DNA of 64,000 nt from Faecalibacterium taiwanense (GTDB taxonomy: Bacteria > Bacillota > Clostridia > Oscillospirales > Ruminococcaceae): NCBI RefSeq assembly GCF_036632915.2, contig NZ_CP155552.1, forward strand, positions 2,542,001 to 2,606,000, written 5' to 3'. The position numbers and the translations under genes are program-made. The notes beneath the pieces are model-generated. The model did not search any database. It saw only the letters and a program-made list of their open reading frames with translations, and was not told where the DNA came from. This document shows, in pieces, positions 40,737-48,886 of this stretch; within the stretch, counting starts at the first letter, position 1; the number at the start of each line of letters is the position of its first letter.

Positions 40737-42836
40737 TTACTCCTTTTCAGACTTCTTGGCGTTGGCGGATTCGGGTACCATCCACTTGAGGGTGGTGTGG
40801 CGGATGATCCAGTCGCACAGCATCAGGGCTGCGGGCAGCATCACCAGAATGACCACCATGCTGATCAGTGCGCCGCGGGAGATCAGCAGGCAGATGCTCT
40901 TCAGCAGCTCCATCTTACTGATGGCAGCCACACCGACGGTGGCGGCAAAGAAGGTCAGGCCGCTGGTCAGGATGGACTGGCTGCAGTGCTCCAGCGACTG
41001 CTGGGCGGCTTCCTTCGGGGTGCGGCCAAAGGCGCGCTCCTCGTGGTAACGGGTGGTCATCAGGATGGAGTAGTCCACGGTAGCACCCAGCTGGATGGTG
41101 CCAATGACGATGCTTGCAATGAAGGGCAGCTGCGTACCGGTGAAGTACGGGATGCCCATGTTGATGGCGATGGCGGCTTCAATGCTGGCCACCAGCAGCG
41201 CCGGGATGGAAATGCTCTTGAAGGAAACGGCGATGATGACCAGAACGGCCATGATGGACCAGACGTTGACGTTCTTGAAGTCCACATCTGCCACTTCGAT
41301 CAGGTCTTTCGTCATGGCACCCTCGCCGGTGATGACGCCCTCGGGGTCAACGGTCTTGATGAGGGAAATCATCTCGTCCAGCTGGTTGTTGATGGCGTCC
41401 GTGCCGGTCTTATAGGAGCTGTTGGCAAGGATCAGCTTGTAGCCGCCGGACTGCAGGATCTCCATGATGCTGTCGGGCAGCAGCTCGGTCTGGAAGCCCG
41501 GGCCGGTGATGGAATCCAGACTTACCACCTGCGTAATGCCATCCACGTCCTTGAGTTCATCGCACAGGTCGCTCACCTCAGTGGCGGTCAGGTCGTCATG
41601 CACCAGAATGAAGTGGCTGGTGGTCATGCCGAAGTCCTCGCCCAGCTTGTTGGTGCCCACGATGCCGGTCAGGTCCTGCGGCAGGGAGTCGAACAGAGTG
41701 TAGTAGACCTCGGTCTTGTTCTGCGCGATGGCAAAGGGGATGAGGATGAGGATAAAGATAACCACGATGGGCACCGAGTGGTTGGAAACAAAGTAGCTGA
41801 GCTTTTTCAGCTTGGGGATCACGGTGCGGTGCTTGTACTTTTCCACCCATTTATCAAAGGTAAGGATCAGGGAGGGCAGGATGACCACGGTGCAGATGAC
41901 ACCGAGGGCAACGCCCTTTGCCATGACAAGGCCGATATCGCGGCCCAGCGTCAGGCGCATGGCACACAGTGCAAGGAAGCCCGCGATTGTGGTCAGGCTG
42001 GAAGCGGAGATGGAGGTCATGGTCTTGCAGATGGCGCTGGACATGGCCTCCTCGTTGGAAGAGCGCAGCTCCTTCTCTTCCTGATAGCGGTGCAGCAGGA
42101 AGATGGAGAAGTCCATCGTGACACCCAGCTGCAGCACGGTGGCCAGTGCTTCGGTGATGTAGCTGATCTGGCCCAGAAAGATGTTGGTGCCGAAGTTGTA
42201 CGCAATGGGGAACAAAAGACCCAGCATGAACAGCAGCGGGGTGATGGTGCTTTCCAGCGAAAGGAACAGCACCAAAAGGCTGGCACCCACGGCGATCAGG
42301 ATGTACATGGGCATTTCCTGATTGACCAGTGCCTTGGTGTCCTGCAGGATAACGCTCATACCGCCGAAGAAGCAGTCCTTACGCAGCAGCTTTTCGATCT
42401 GAGCAACGGCTTCCATGGTTTCGTCGCTGGCGCTGGGGGCGTCAAAGCGGACGATCAGCATGGTGGAATCGTTTTTGCCGAACATGAACTGCTGCACATC
42501 GGCGGGCAGCATCTCGGTGGGGATGCTGGGGTCGATCACATCGCTGAGCCAGAAGGTCTGGGTCACGCCGGGAACAGCCTCGATGTCCTTCTTCATGGCG
42601 ATCAGTTCGTTTGTGGGTAAGCCTTCTACCGTGATCATACCGGTGGAGGCCAAATGGAAATCGTCCTCAAGGGCTACCTCGCCGATCATGGAGTCCAGAT
42701 CCTGCGGCAGGTAGGTGAGGATGTCATAGTTGATGCGGGTAGCAATTGCGCCGATTGCGGAAGGGATCAACAGCAGGAATGCTACTGTCAGGATCAGCTT
42801 GCGCAGCCGCACAATGCCCTGTGCGATCTTTTTCAT
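40737..42836 (-). CDS. MMPL/RND-family exporter
   Basis: The 699-residue protein has twelve membrane helices in two halves, each with a large extracytoplasmic loop after the first helix, as in MmpL/HAE-2 transporters. The start MKKIAQGIVRLRKLILTVAF at 42836 is preceded by GGAGG. Typical stretches are YITEALATVLQLGVTMDFSI and its repeat in the second half IGTIQLGATVDYSILMTTRY, which include the proton-relay region. Substrates of this branch are lipids or hydrophobic drugs. It is repressed, I infer, by the divergent TetR protein through operators around its promoter. Confidence 0.92.
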   Translation of the reverse strand: MKKIAQGIVRLRKLILTVAFLLLIPSAIGAIATRINYDILTYLPQDLDSMIGEVALEDDFHLASTGMITVEGLPTNELIAMKKDIEAVPGVTQTFWLSDVIDPSIPTEMLPADVQQFMFGKNDSTMLIVRFDAPSASDETMEAVAQIEKLLRKDCFFGGMSVILQDTKALVNQEMPMYILIAVGASLLVLFLSLESTITPLLFMLGLLFPIAYNFGTNIFLGQISYITEALATVLQLGVTMDFSIFLLHRYQEEKELRSSNEEAMSSAICKTMTSISASSLTTIAGFLALCAMRLTLGRDIGLVMAKGVALGVICTVVILPSLILTFDKWVEKYKHRTVIPKLKKLSYFVSNHSVPIVVIFILILIPFAIAQNKTEVYYTLFDSLPQDLTGIVGTNKLGEDFGMTTSHFILVHDDLTATEVSDLCDELKDVDGITQVVSLDSITGPGFQTELLPDSIMEILQSGGYKLILANSSYKTGTDAINNQLDEMISLIKTVDPEGVITGEGAMTKDLIEVADVDFKNVNVWSIMAVLVIIAVSFKSISIPALLVASIEAAIAINMGIPYFTGTQLPFIASIVIGTIQLGATVDYSILMTTRYHEERAFGRTPKEAAQQSLEHCSQSILTSGLTFFAATVGVAAISKMELLKSICLLISRGALISMVVILVMLPAALMLCDWIIRHTTLKWMVPESANAKKSEKE

Positions 42837-42876
42837 GAGAACCCTCCATAGAAAATGGTTAAAAATCTTAGTAAAA

Positions 42877-42955
42877 TGACTGGTGGTCATTTCCAAGCAA
42901 ACACTATTATAACCATGACAAACCGGGTGTCAAGTGCAAAAATGACCAGAAGTCA
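42877..42955. promoter_or_regulatory. MMPL promoter flanked by two TetR operators
   Basis: TTGACA (42928-42933), 16-base spacer, TATAAT (42906-42911) reads leftward. TGACTGGTGGTCA (42877-42889) and TGACCAGAAGTCA (42943-42955) share the inverted arms TGAC/GTCA and lie on either side of it. This is a textbook arrangement for a divergent TetR repressor. Confidence 0.8.
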
Positions 42956-43049
42956 GTTTTCTTATCAACTGCCTGAAATTGTATAGCTTTTTTGACTTGC
43001 ACTATCGGGAAAGGACTGCTAAAATGATTGAGACAACACAAATGAGCGA

Positions 43050-43688
43050 ATGAAAACGAGCGGAAAAGAGGAATCGTCAGGGAATATGGGTACCGTGGAG
43101 GGCAAAAAGCAGGAGAAGCGCCGGGCACTGCTGGAGGCAGCCTATGATTTGTTTCTGGAGCGAGGTGCCGCAAAAACCAGCGTAGAGGACATCACCAGCC
43201 GGGCCAAGGTGGCCAAGGGCACCTTTTATCTGTATTTTCAGGATAAGGGTGCGGTGATGCAGGCGCTGCTGGGCCGGGTGAGCTACCAGCTGCTGAGCGA
43301 TGCGTGCGAAGCGGTGGAAAAGCAGACAGAGCTCGAAAACTTCCCGGACAAGATGGTGGCGGTGATCGACCACATCATCGAAGCACTGCGGAAGGATACG
43401 CTGGTGCTCAAGTTTCTGGAGCACAACTTCATATGGCCGGGGCTGGACCAGATCGAGGCCAGCCGCGAAGCCGAGCCGCTGATGCGCAAGCTGCTGAATG
43501 TGGTGCTGACCAGCCCGGAAATGGCCGGCCGCACCGAGCGGGAGATCTACCAGCGCATCACGGCACTGGGCAGCATGTGCATGTCGGTGTGCTATTCCAG
43601 CGTGCTGGAGGGCAAACCCGATGATATTGAAGCCATGAAGCCGGTGCTGTACGATATCGTCCGCAGGTCGCTGAAGGCGGAAAAATAA
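43050..43688 (+). CDS. TetR-family repressor of the MMPL operon
   Basis: The 212-residue protein has the TetR DNA-binding domain at about residues 20-65 (LLEAAYDLFLERGAAKTSVE, then VAKGTFYLYFQDKGAVMQAL) and an all-helical ligand domain. It is divergent from the MMPL exporter with operators between. The start is uncertain: ATG at 43050 or the in-frame ATG at 43086; the second has a slightly better AGGG upstream. Confidence 0.9.
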   Translation: MKTSGKEESSGNMGTVEGKKQEKRRALLEAAYDLFLERGAAKTSVEDITSRAKVAKGTFYLYFQDKGAVMQALLGRVSYQLLSDACEAVEKQTELENFPDKMVAVIDHIIEALRKDTLVLKFLEHNFIWPGLDQIEASREAEPLMRKLLNVVLTSPEMAGRTEREIYQRITALGSMCMSVCYSSVLEGKPDDIEAMKPVLYDIVRRSLKAEK

Positions 43689-43755
43689 AAAATCACAGAA
43701 AAGTATTGCTTTTTTGCACAGGCTGTGGTAAACTATTCAAGTCGATATGACTTAT

Positions 43756-43831
43756 GGACGGTTAGCTCAGCTGGTAGAGCATCTGCTTGACGTGCAGGAG
43801 GTCACAGGTTCGAGTCCTGTACCGTCCACCA
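43756..43831 (+). tRNA. tRNA-Val(GAC)
   Basis: The 76-base cloverleaf has acceptor GGACGGT with ACCGTCC, D-arm TAGCTCAGCTGGTAGAGCA, loop TTGACGT (anticodon GAC), T-arm CACAGGTTCGAGTCCTGT, discriminator A and an encoded CCA. It marks the end of the core region; foreign-looking DNA follows. Confidence 0.95.
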
Positions 43832-43832
43832 A

Positions 43833-43900
43833 ACAGTTCGTACTCGAACCCGATTCTTTACGAAAAAGGGTTCGGGTACGTTTTTTGTTTATCGGAAGTT
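43833..43900 (+). terminator. tRNA-Val 3' hairpin element, copy 2
   Basis: GTACTCGAACCC pairs with GGGTTCGGGTAC (one wobble pair), then TTTTTTGTTTATCGGA. It is nearly the same 65 bases as at 8807-8872, although the flanks beyond differ. Confidence 0.75.
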
Positions 43901-44043
43901 CTGCGGAAGGACTACTCGGAACGGTAAACGAGCAAAGGCAGGGGATCACTATGACGGTGGTATCCTGCCTTTTGCTTTGAGGAATCAAGTTCGCTTTGTG
44001 CGAACTTGGTTGTCACCCTATATGGCTCACTGGGGGCAATCGC

Positions 44044-44178
44044 TGCGTACGTGCGTACCGGGAGCCTGTACACCTCTGGCAAGGTGTAACACACTAGACT
44101 TTCTGCCAAAGTCTGTGTGCCAAGGGGCAGGGGCTGCGCCCCTTTGGAATTCCTGCGGCGCGTGTACGCACGTACGCA
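44044..44178. repeat. 135-bp inverted-repeat element
   Basis: Perfect 15-bp ends TGCGTACGTGCGTAC (44044-44058) and the inverse (44164-44178) bracket a hairpin-rich, gene-free stretch that includes CAAGGGGCAGGGGC and its near inverse. It looks like a MITE or an attachment-related structure. No other copy is in this window. Confidence 0.55.
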
Positions 44179-44283
44179 GAAAAATGACAAAATTTCACTA
44201 TATCAGGGTATTCTTTTCTTGGTAGGTGTGATATACTCGGCTTAGTTCAACAAATCGAAAGTTGACAAAGGAGTTGAACTGAT

Positions 44284-44691
44284 ATGAAAAAGAAAATCAT
44301 CATATTGCTGTCTGTTGTTATAATTCTTTTGATGGGCATTGTTGTATGGTTTAATATTCCACTCGACTTGATGGACTTAGACCCTAATGAGGTTATGGAA
44401 ATAGTTGTTTTCAATGGCAATAGCGGAAACGCAACACATATTACCGACAAAGAGCAGATTCAGCATATTGTCGAAAATTTGAATGGCGTCGAAGTAAAGC
44501 GGTCAAAGCCATCTTTGGGATATATGGGATATAGTTTCAAAGTTACTATTTATTTGTCTGATGGCAACGAGGCAGGCGATTGGAATAATTTTATTATCAA
44601 TTCAGATGATACAATTAGAAAAGATCCATTTTTCTATTCTATTACAAAGGGAAATATTGATTACAGCTATATTGAAGGTATCGTAGAATAA
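44284..44691 (+). CDS. Small membrane-anchored protein of unknown function (DUF5301-like)
   Basis: This 135-residue protein begins with a single N-terminal membrane helix (MKKKIIILLSVVIILLMGIV) and has a soluble outer domain with ITDKEQIQHIVENLNG and YMGYSFKVTIYLSD. It resembles short DUF5301-type proteins of Clostridia, but that is a weak visual match. AAAGGAG precedes the ATG. Its AT-rich codons contrast with the GC-rich core to the left, so it was probably acquired. The 280 bases that follow hold no gene I can support. Confidence 0.7.
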   Translation: MKKKIIILLSVVIILLMGIVVWFNIPLDLMDLDPNEVMEIVVFNGNSGNATHITDKEQIQHIVENLNGVEVKRSKPSLGYMGYSFKVTIYLSDGNEAGDWNNFIINSDDTIRKDPFFYSITKGNIDYSYIEGIVE

Positions 44692-44971
44692 CAAAAATTC
44701 CCGTTTGCCGTACTCGTTTCCAGCAGGGTCTGGGGCAGGCACGCCCCAACAAGAACACTTCAAAACGCGGGAGCGTTGCAGAAGTGCAGTCCCGGAAGGG
44801 CACAACATTTTCAAGAATTGAAAATTTGTGGCCACGGGACGATTCTTGCTCTCCCCTTTTTCGCTGCGTTTCGTAATTTTCACATTTCAATCTGCTCGCA
44901 GATTGTTGACAAGCTGCGCTTAACTCGATACTATAAAGGCAACCCGAACATACTGTCAAGGAGGTGCAACC

Positions 44972-46459
44972 ATGACCGCCGTAATCTACGCCCGCTATTC
45001 TTCCGACAGCCAGCGCGAAGCGTCCATTGAAGGGCAGCTGCGCGACTGCAAGGACTACGCCGAGAAGAACGGTATCACCGTGGTCGGCACCTACATCGAC
45101 CGTGCCTACTCCGCCAAGACGGATGACCGCCCGGACTTCCAGAGGATGATTAAGGACAGCGCAAAGAAAATCTTCGATGTAGTTCTGGTCTGGAAGCTCG
45201 ACCGCTTTGCCCGGAATCGGTTCGATGCCGTGAACTACAAGTACCAGCTGGAAAAGAACGGCGTCCATCTGGTGTCTGCCATGGAACCCATTTCGCAGGG
45301 GCCTGAAGGCATTATGGTGGAGAGTATGCTTATCGGCATGGCGGAATACTATTCCGCCGAACTTGCCCTGAAAGTAGCGCGCGGTGAGCGCGAAAATGCC
45401 CTCCAGTGCAAGTACAACGGCGGTATCGTTCCGCTGGGCTTCACCATTGGCAAGGAGGACAGACTGTACCATATCGACCCGGAGACGGCTCCCATTGTGC
45501 AGGAGATTTTTACCCGGTACGCCAACGGCGAGCCTGCCGAGAAGATCGCAGCATCCCTGAACGAGCGAGGGCTGCGCACCCGTACCGGCAAGCCTTTTGT
45601 CAAGAACAGCTTCTTCCAGATTTTCCGGAACCGCCGTTACATAGGTGAATACCGATATAAGGACATCGTGACACCGGGCGGCATTCCGGCCATCGTGGAC
45701 GAGGACTTGTTCGACCGGGTGCAGCAGCGTTTCGAGCAAAACAGGATTGCCCATGGTCGACCCGCAAAAGAGGATGTGAGCTATCTGCTGACCACCAAGC
45801 TGTTCTGCGGCAAGTGCGGCACCCTGATGGGCGGCGAGAGCGGCACCAGCCACATGGGAAACACCTACTATTACTACAAGTGCGGCAACGCCAAACGCCA
45901 CGGCAAGGCGCACTGCGACCTGAAAGCTATCCGCAAAGAGCCGTTGGAACGGTTCGTGGTGGAGACTGCCATTAAGGTGATTTTCAGCGATGAAATCATC
46001 GAACAGCTGATAGATTTGATTATGGAAGCCCAGCAGCAGGAGAACACCCGACTGCCTGTTTTGAAAGACCAGCTCCGGGATACAGAGAAGCGGCTGGCAA
46101 ACCTTCTGGAAGCCATTGAACAGGGCATCCTGACCCCGACCACCAAGCAGCGGCTGGACGAACTGGAAGCCCGGAAAGAAGCTCTGAACACCAGCATTCT
46201 GGAAGAAGAGCTGAAAAAGCCCGTCCTGACCCGCGAGTGGATGCGGTTCTGGTTTGAAAAATTCCGCAAGGGTGACATGAGAGACATGGAGCACCAGCGG
46301 CAGATCATTGATACCTTTGTCAACTCGGTCTACGTCTTTGACGACCGGGTCGTGCTCAATTTCAACTTCACGGACGATTCCAAAACCATCTCCCGTGAAG
46401 AGGTGTTGGGTTCGAGTGCTGTGGAGAATGCTCCACCAAACGTAAGGCCGTTTACCTGA
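44972..46459 (+). CDS. Large serine recombinase (resolvase/invertase family)
   Basis: The 495-residue protein has the N-terminal serine recombinase domain with the catalytic Ser in VIYARYSSDSQ (near residue 10) and KLDRFARNRFDAVNYK. A recombinase domain follows (GFTIGKEDRLYHIDPETAPI), then a zinc ribbon with FCGKCG and a later cysteine pair, and a coiled coil. It is the kind that integrates ICEs and prophages. AAGGAGG precedes the ATG. The coding end reads GSSAVENAPPNVRPFT, and its DNA resembles a tRNA 3' end. No other genes of a recombinase-borne element are obvious beyond its small neighbours, so the element may be mostly lost. Confidence 0.93.
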   Translation: MTAVIYARYSSDSQREASIEGQLRDCKDYAEKNGITVVGTYIDRAYSAKTDDRPDFQRMIKDSAKKIFDVVLVWKLDRFARNRFDAVNYKYQLEKNGVHLVSAMEPISQGPEGIMVESMLIGMAEYYSAELALKVARGERENALQCKYNGGIVPLGFTIGKEDRLYHIDPETAPIVQEIFTRYANGEPAEKIAASLNERGLRTRTGKPFVKNSFFQIFRNRRYIGEYRYKDIVTPGGIPAIVDEDLFDRVQQRFEQNRIAHGRPAKEDVSYLLTTKLFCGKCGTLMGGESGTSHMGNTYYYYKCGNAKRHGKAHCDLKAIRKEPLERFVVETAIKVIFSDEIIEQLIDLIMEAQQQENTRLPVLKDQLRDTEKRLANLLEAIEQGILTPTTKQRLDELEARKEALNTSILEEELKKPVLTREWMRFWFEKFRKGDMRDMEHQRQIIDTFVNSVYVFDDRVVLNFNFTDDSKTISREEVLGSSAVENAPPNVRPFT

Positions 46460-46478
46460 AAAGGTAAGCGGCTTTTTC
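46444..46478 (+). terminator. Terminator of the recombinase gene
   Basis: AAGGCCGTTTACCT pairs with AGGTAAGCGGCTTT (one wobble pair), followed by TTC; the stem overlaps the stop codon. Confidence 0.7.
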
Positions 46479-46498
46479 TTGTACCTACGTGATTTTTG

Positions 46499-46533
46499 AT
46501 ATGCAAAAGTGAAGCGGATTCACTTTTGCATAT
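46499..46533. repeat. 15-bp perfect hairpin
   Basis: ATATGCAAAAGTGAA and TTCACTTTTGCATAT surround a five-base GCGGA spacer. There is no U tract, so it is more likely a protein-binding palindrome or recombination site than a terminator. Confidence 0.6.
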
Positions 46534-46569
46534 TGATAATGAAACGTGTGGGAGGCCCCCTTTTCAGTC

Positions 46570-46602
46570 GTTTGTAGCAAGTTTGTAGCAGATCTGTAGC
46601 AA
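46570..46602. repeat. Three tandem 11-bp repeats (GTTTGTAGCAA)
   Basis: GTTTGTAGCAA, GTTTGTAGCAG and ATCTGTAGCAA follow head to tail. Such iterons occur at integrase arm sites and replication origins. Apart from this and the hairpin before it, bases 46460-46767 hold no gene. Confidence 0.65.
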
Positions 46603-46767
46603 AATTCGGAGAGGAACGGCAAAATGGCTCCGGAAACCCGATTTTTGCAGATTTTTGGGTATAAAATTTTATCCTCAAATTTTGTACAGAATGACGACGG
46701 TGCTTTTCATTCGGATTCTGATGCCGTATAATAAAGAAAAAGATCATGGATGAAAGGAGAAATCGCT

Positions 46768-47907
46768 GTGCGCTACACCATCCGGCATTTTGATTTGCCA
46801 CTGCTTACCTTTGAAGCAAACATGGACAGTGCAGATACTGACCTCCATATTATAAAGGTTTACGAAGAAAACAGTTCCTTTCTACCTTTGAACCTGACTG
46901 TATCAGAAGATGGCGTAGAACGCTGGCTGCGGCATCGCACAATTCCGAAGAACCGAGCGTATGTAGATGCTCTGCTCTCCAAGGTGGGGCTTTCTTTGAA
47001 TCGTCCGCTGGGAATTATCACCGTCTGCAAAGGACTTTCACTCAATGATTGCTTTTGGGTAGATGCAGAGGGCTCCGGTGACACCTTTGAAAAAGTAAAT
47101 CTTTACGATAACCGATTCAGTCAGGTGCTGGCAGCAATCGCCTTTACAGGATATGGCAGCAGCATACGAACTTCGCTTGCGTCCTGCCCGGAGTTCTCGA
47201 CCAACGGGATGCTGCCAAAATGCTGGCGCAGACAAAACGGAAAAATCTATCTTTATAAAGGTGGCACGTCAGGGTTCAGTAATCTGGGATTTGAACCGTA
47301 CTCGGAAATGTATGCTTATCAAGTTGCACAGGTGATGGGCGTGAATGCGATTCGCTACACCCTGACAAAAGATCTGAAAAAGACGCTTTGTTCCAAGTGT
47401 GAGCTGTTCACCAGCAAAGAGTATTCTTATATTCCCATCGGACAGCTTGTGTCCAAAGGTGGAATAAAAGCAATTTTTGCGTATTATCAGACGTTAGGTC
47501 AGAACTTTGTGGATGCACTGGAAGATATGCTGGTCTTTGATGCAATCATCTGCAATACAGACCGCCACTATGGAAACTTTGGCGTGCTGGTAGACAATAA
47601 AACCAACACGATTGCGGCACCTGCACCGCTGTTTGACCACGGAAACTCGCTGTTCAGTCTGGGCGGAACGGATCTTTGGGACAACCAGAAAGCATTTGAT
47701 GAATATGCCCGCACACTGCTTCCGCTTGCATACGATGATTTCTTTGCAGCTGCAAAGAGTGCAATGAAACCTCGTCACCGTGCAATGCTCCATAAGCTGC
47801 TGGATTTCCATTTTGACCGCAGAGCGACACGTTATAATCTGCCGCCAAATCGCTTGAAGATGATCGAAAAAGAGGTACAGCGCAGAGCAAGAGTGCTTTT
47901 AGGGTAA
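46768..47907 (+). CDS. HipA-like protein kinase
   Basis: The 379-residue protein ends with a HipA-type kinase core. DAIICNTDRHYGNFGVL carries the catalytic Asp and Asn (D/N of the HxD-like loop NTDRHxxN), and APLFDHGNSLF carries the metal-binding Asp. GKIYLYKGGTSGFSNLG near residue 165 fits the nucleotide-binding loop with its lysine. HipA kinases phosphorylate glutamyl-tRNA synthetase and cause dormancy. I place the start at a GTG (46768) eight bases after AAAGGAG; an ATG at 46750 lies on the SD itself. No HipB partner lies next to it, and the N-terminal 150 residues are not typical, so its target is open. It may be a stand-alone HipA-domain regulator. Confidence 0.8.
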   Translation: MRYTIRHFDLPLLTFEANMDSADTDLHIIKVYEENSSFLPLNLTVSEDGVERWLRHRTIPKNRAYVDALLSKVGLSLNRPLGIITVCKGLSLNDCFWVDAEGSGDTFEKVNLYDNRFSQVLAAIAFTGYGSSIRTSLASCPEFSTNGMLPKCWRRQNGKIYLYKGGTSGFSNLGFEPYSEMYAYQVAQVMGVNAIRYTLTKDLKKTLCSKCELFTSKEYSYIPIGQLVSKGGIKAIFAYYQTLGQNFVDALEDMLVFDAIICNTDRHYGNFGVLVDNKTNTIAAPAPLFDHGNSLFSLGGTDLWDNQKAFDEYARTLLPLAYDDFFAAAKSAMKPRHRAMLHKLLDFHFDRRATRYNLPPNRLKMIEKEVQRRARVLLG

Positions 47908-47910
47908 AGG

Positions 47911-47958
47911 AAATCGCCAAACGTGAGAGATTTTTCTCTCATGCATTGGCGATTTTTT
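47911..47958 (+). terminator. Terminator of the HipA-like gene
   Basis: AAATCGCCAA ... TTGGCGATTTTTTG with an inner GTGAGAGA/TCTCTCAT stem. Confidence 0.75.
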
Positions 47959-48061
47959 GTATATCTGAAGCCGTCACACCGTGCCAGTTCATCGTGCTGA
48001 GGGCATTGACATATTCCTGCGAGACTTCCTTGTTGGGAATCCTGAAAATATCATTGTATTC
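47939..48061 (-). pseudogene. Remnant of a DUF1703-type AAA protein
   Basis: A 40-codon minus-strand frame reads EYNDIFRIPNKEVSQEYVNA, then LSTMNWHGVTASDIQKIANA and a stop. The IPNKEVxxEYVxxL motif is characteristic of the middle of AAA/PD-(D/E)XK proteins like the one at 54296-56137. No start codon or ATPase domain remains. It shows an older copy of this family at the locus. Bases 48062-48159 hold nothing I recognise. Confidence 0.6.
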
Positions 48062-48159
48062 ATTTATACTCTAATCCATCAGAAAGTACAAGAACGGGTT
48101 GATCAAAGCGAAAAGAAAACATCTTGTGTTGTGCATAGCGTAATTCTCATATAAAGCTC

Positions 48160-48188
48160 TTGCATGTATACTCCTACGGGAGTATAAT
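48160..48188 (+). promoter_or_regulatory. Promoter overlapped by a perfect palindrome
   Basis: TTGCAT (48160-48165), 17-base spacer, TATAAT (48183-48188). TATACTCC TACG GGAGTATA (48167-48186) spans the spacer and most of the -10, so a bound protein would block transcription. The HTH protein at 48867 is the likely ligand. Confidence 0.75.
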
Positions 48189-48208
48189 TGGAGCAAGGAG
48201 GTGGTTCT

Positions 48209-48886
48209 GTGGAAAAAATAATTTATCACGGTTCGGATCATATTATTGAAAAGCCAAAGTTCGGCTATGGCAAGCCCTACAATGACTATGGCATCGGCTT
48301 TTACTGCACTCAGAACCCCAACATGGCCAAAGAGTGGGGCGTTGGCATCGACCACAATGGCTACGCTAACCGGTATAAAATCGAATGCGACGGTTTGACC
48401 ATTCTGGATTTGAACGCTCCCGGTTACACGATGCTGCATTGGCTGACGATTCTTTTGGAGAACCGCGAATTCGATACTTCTGCCCCGCTGGCCGCAGAAG
48501 CCAAAGAATACCTGATGAACACTTTTCGCCTCGACTATAAGTCTGCTGATATCATCATTGGCTACAGGGCAGATGACAGCTATTTTTCCTTTGCATCCGA
48601 TTTTATCAACGGCGCAATCTCTTACCGCCAGTTGTGCAATGCCATGCGCTTGGGCAAGCTGGGGCAGCAGTTCGTGCTGAAAAGCAAAGCGGCCTTTGAA
48701 CAGCTGGAATTTCTCGGCTATGAGACCGCAGACTCTAAAGAATGGTATAAGAAAAAGGCCTTCCGTGACCAGACAGCCCGCCGCCAATATTTTGACGTGG
48801 AGCGCAACCGCCGTCAGAGGGGAGACCTTTATATTACCACGATTCTCGACGAGGAGATGAAGCCCAATGATCCACGCTTACGATAA
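48209..48886 (+). CDS. DUF3990-family protein, probable toxin (ART-like)
   Basis: The 225-residue protein matches DUF3990: IIYHGSDHIIEKPKFGYGKP near the start, then DYGIGFYCTQNPNMAKEWGV and IIIGYRADDSYFSFASDFIN. DUF3990 has been related to the ADP-ribosyltransferase fold; H/Y/E residues in such motifs fit, but activity is inference. The start is a GTG (48209) behind AAGGAGGTGG. It overlaps the following HTH gene by 20 bases and is driven by a palindromic promoter, which together suggest a toxin-antitoxin operon. Confidence 0.8.
   Translation: MEKIIYHGSDHIIEKPKFGYGKPYNDYGIGFYCTQNPNMAKEWGVGIDHNGYANRYKIECDGLTILDLNAPGYTMLHWLTILLENREFDTSAPLAAEAKEYLMNTFRLDYKSADIIIGYRADDSYFSFASDFINGAISYRQLCNAMRLGKLGQQFVLKSKAAFEQLEFLGYETADSKEWYKKKAFRDQTARRQYFDVERNRRQRGDLYITTILDEEMKPNDPRLR

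Noticed and set aside
43833..43900. Attachment site of the serine recombinase at the tRNA-Val hairpin element
   Set aside because: The same element follows the other tRNA-Val gene, where no mobile DNA is present, so it is better explained as a shared terminator.
46555..46610. CRISPR array
   Set aside because: The three GTTTGTAGCAA repeats are tandem without spacers and far too short. No other spaced repeats were seen in the window.
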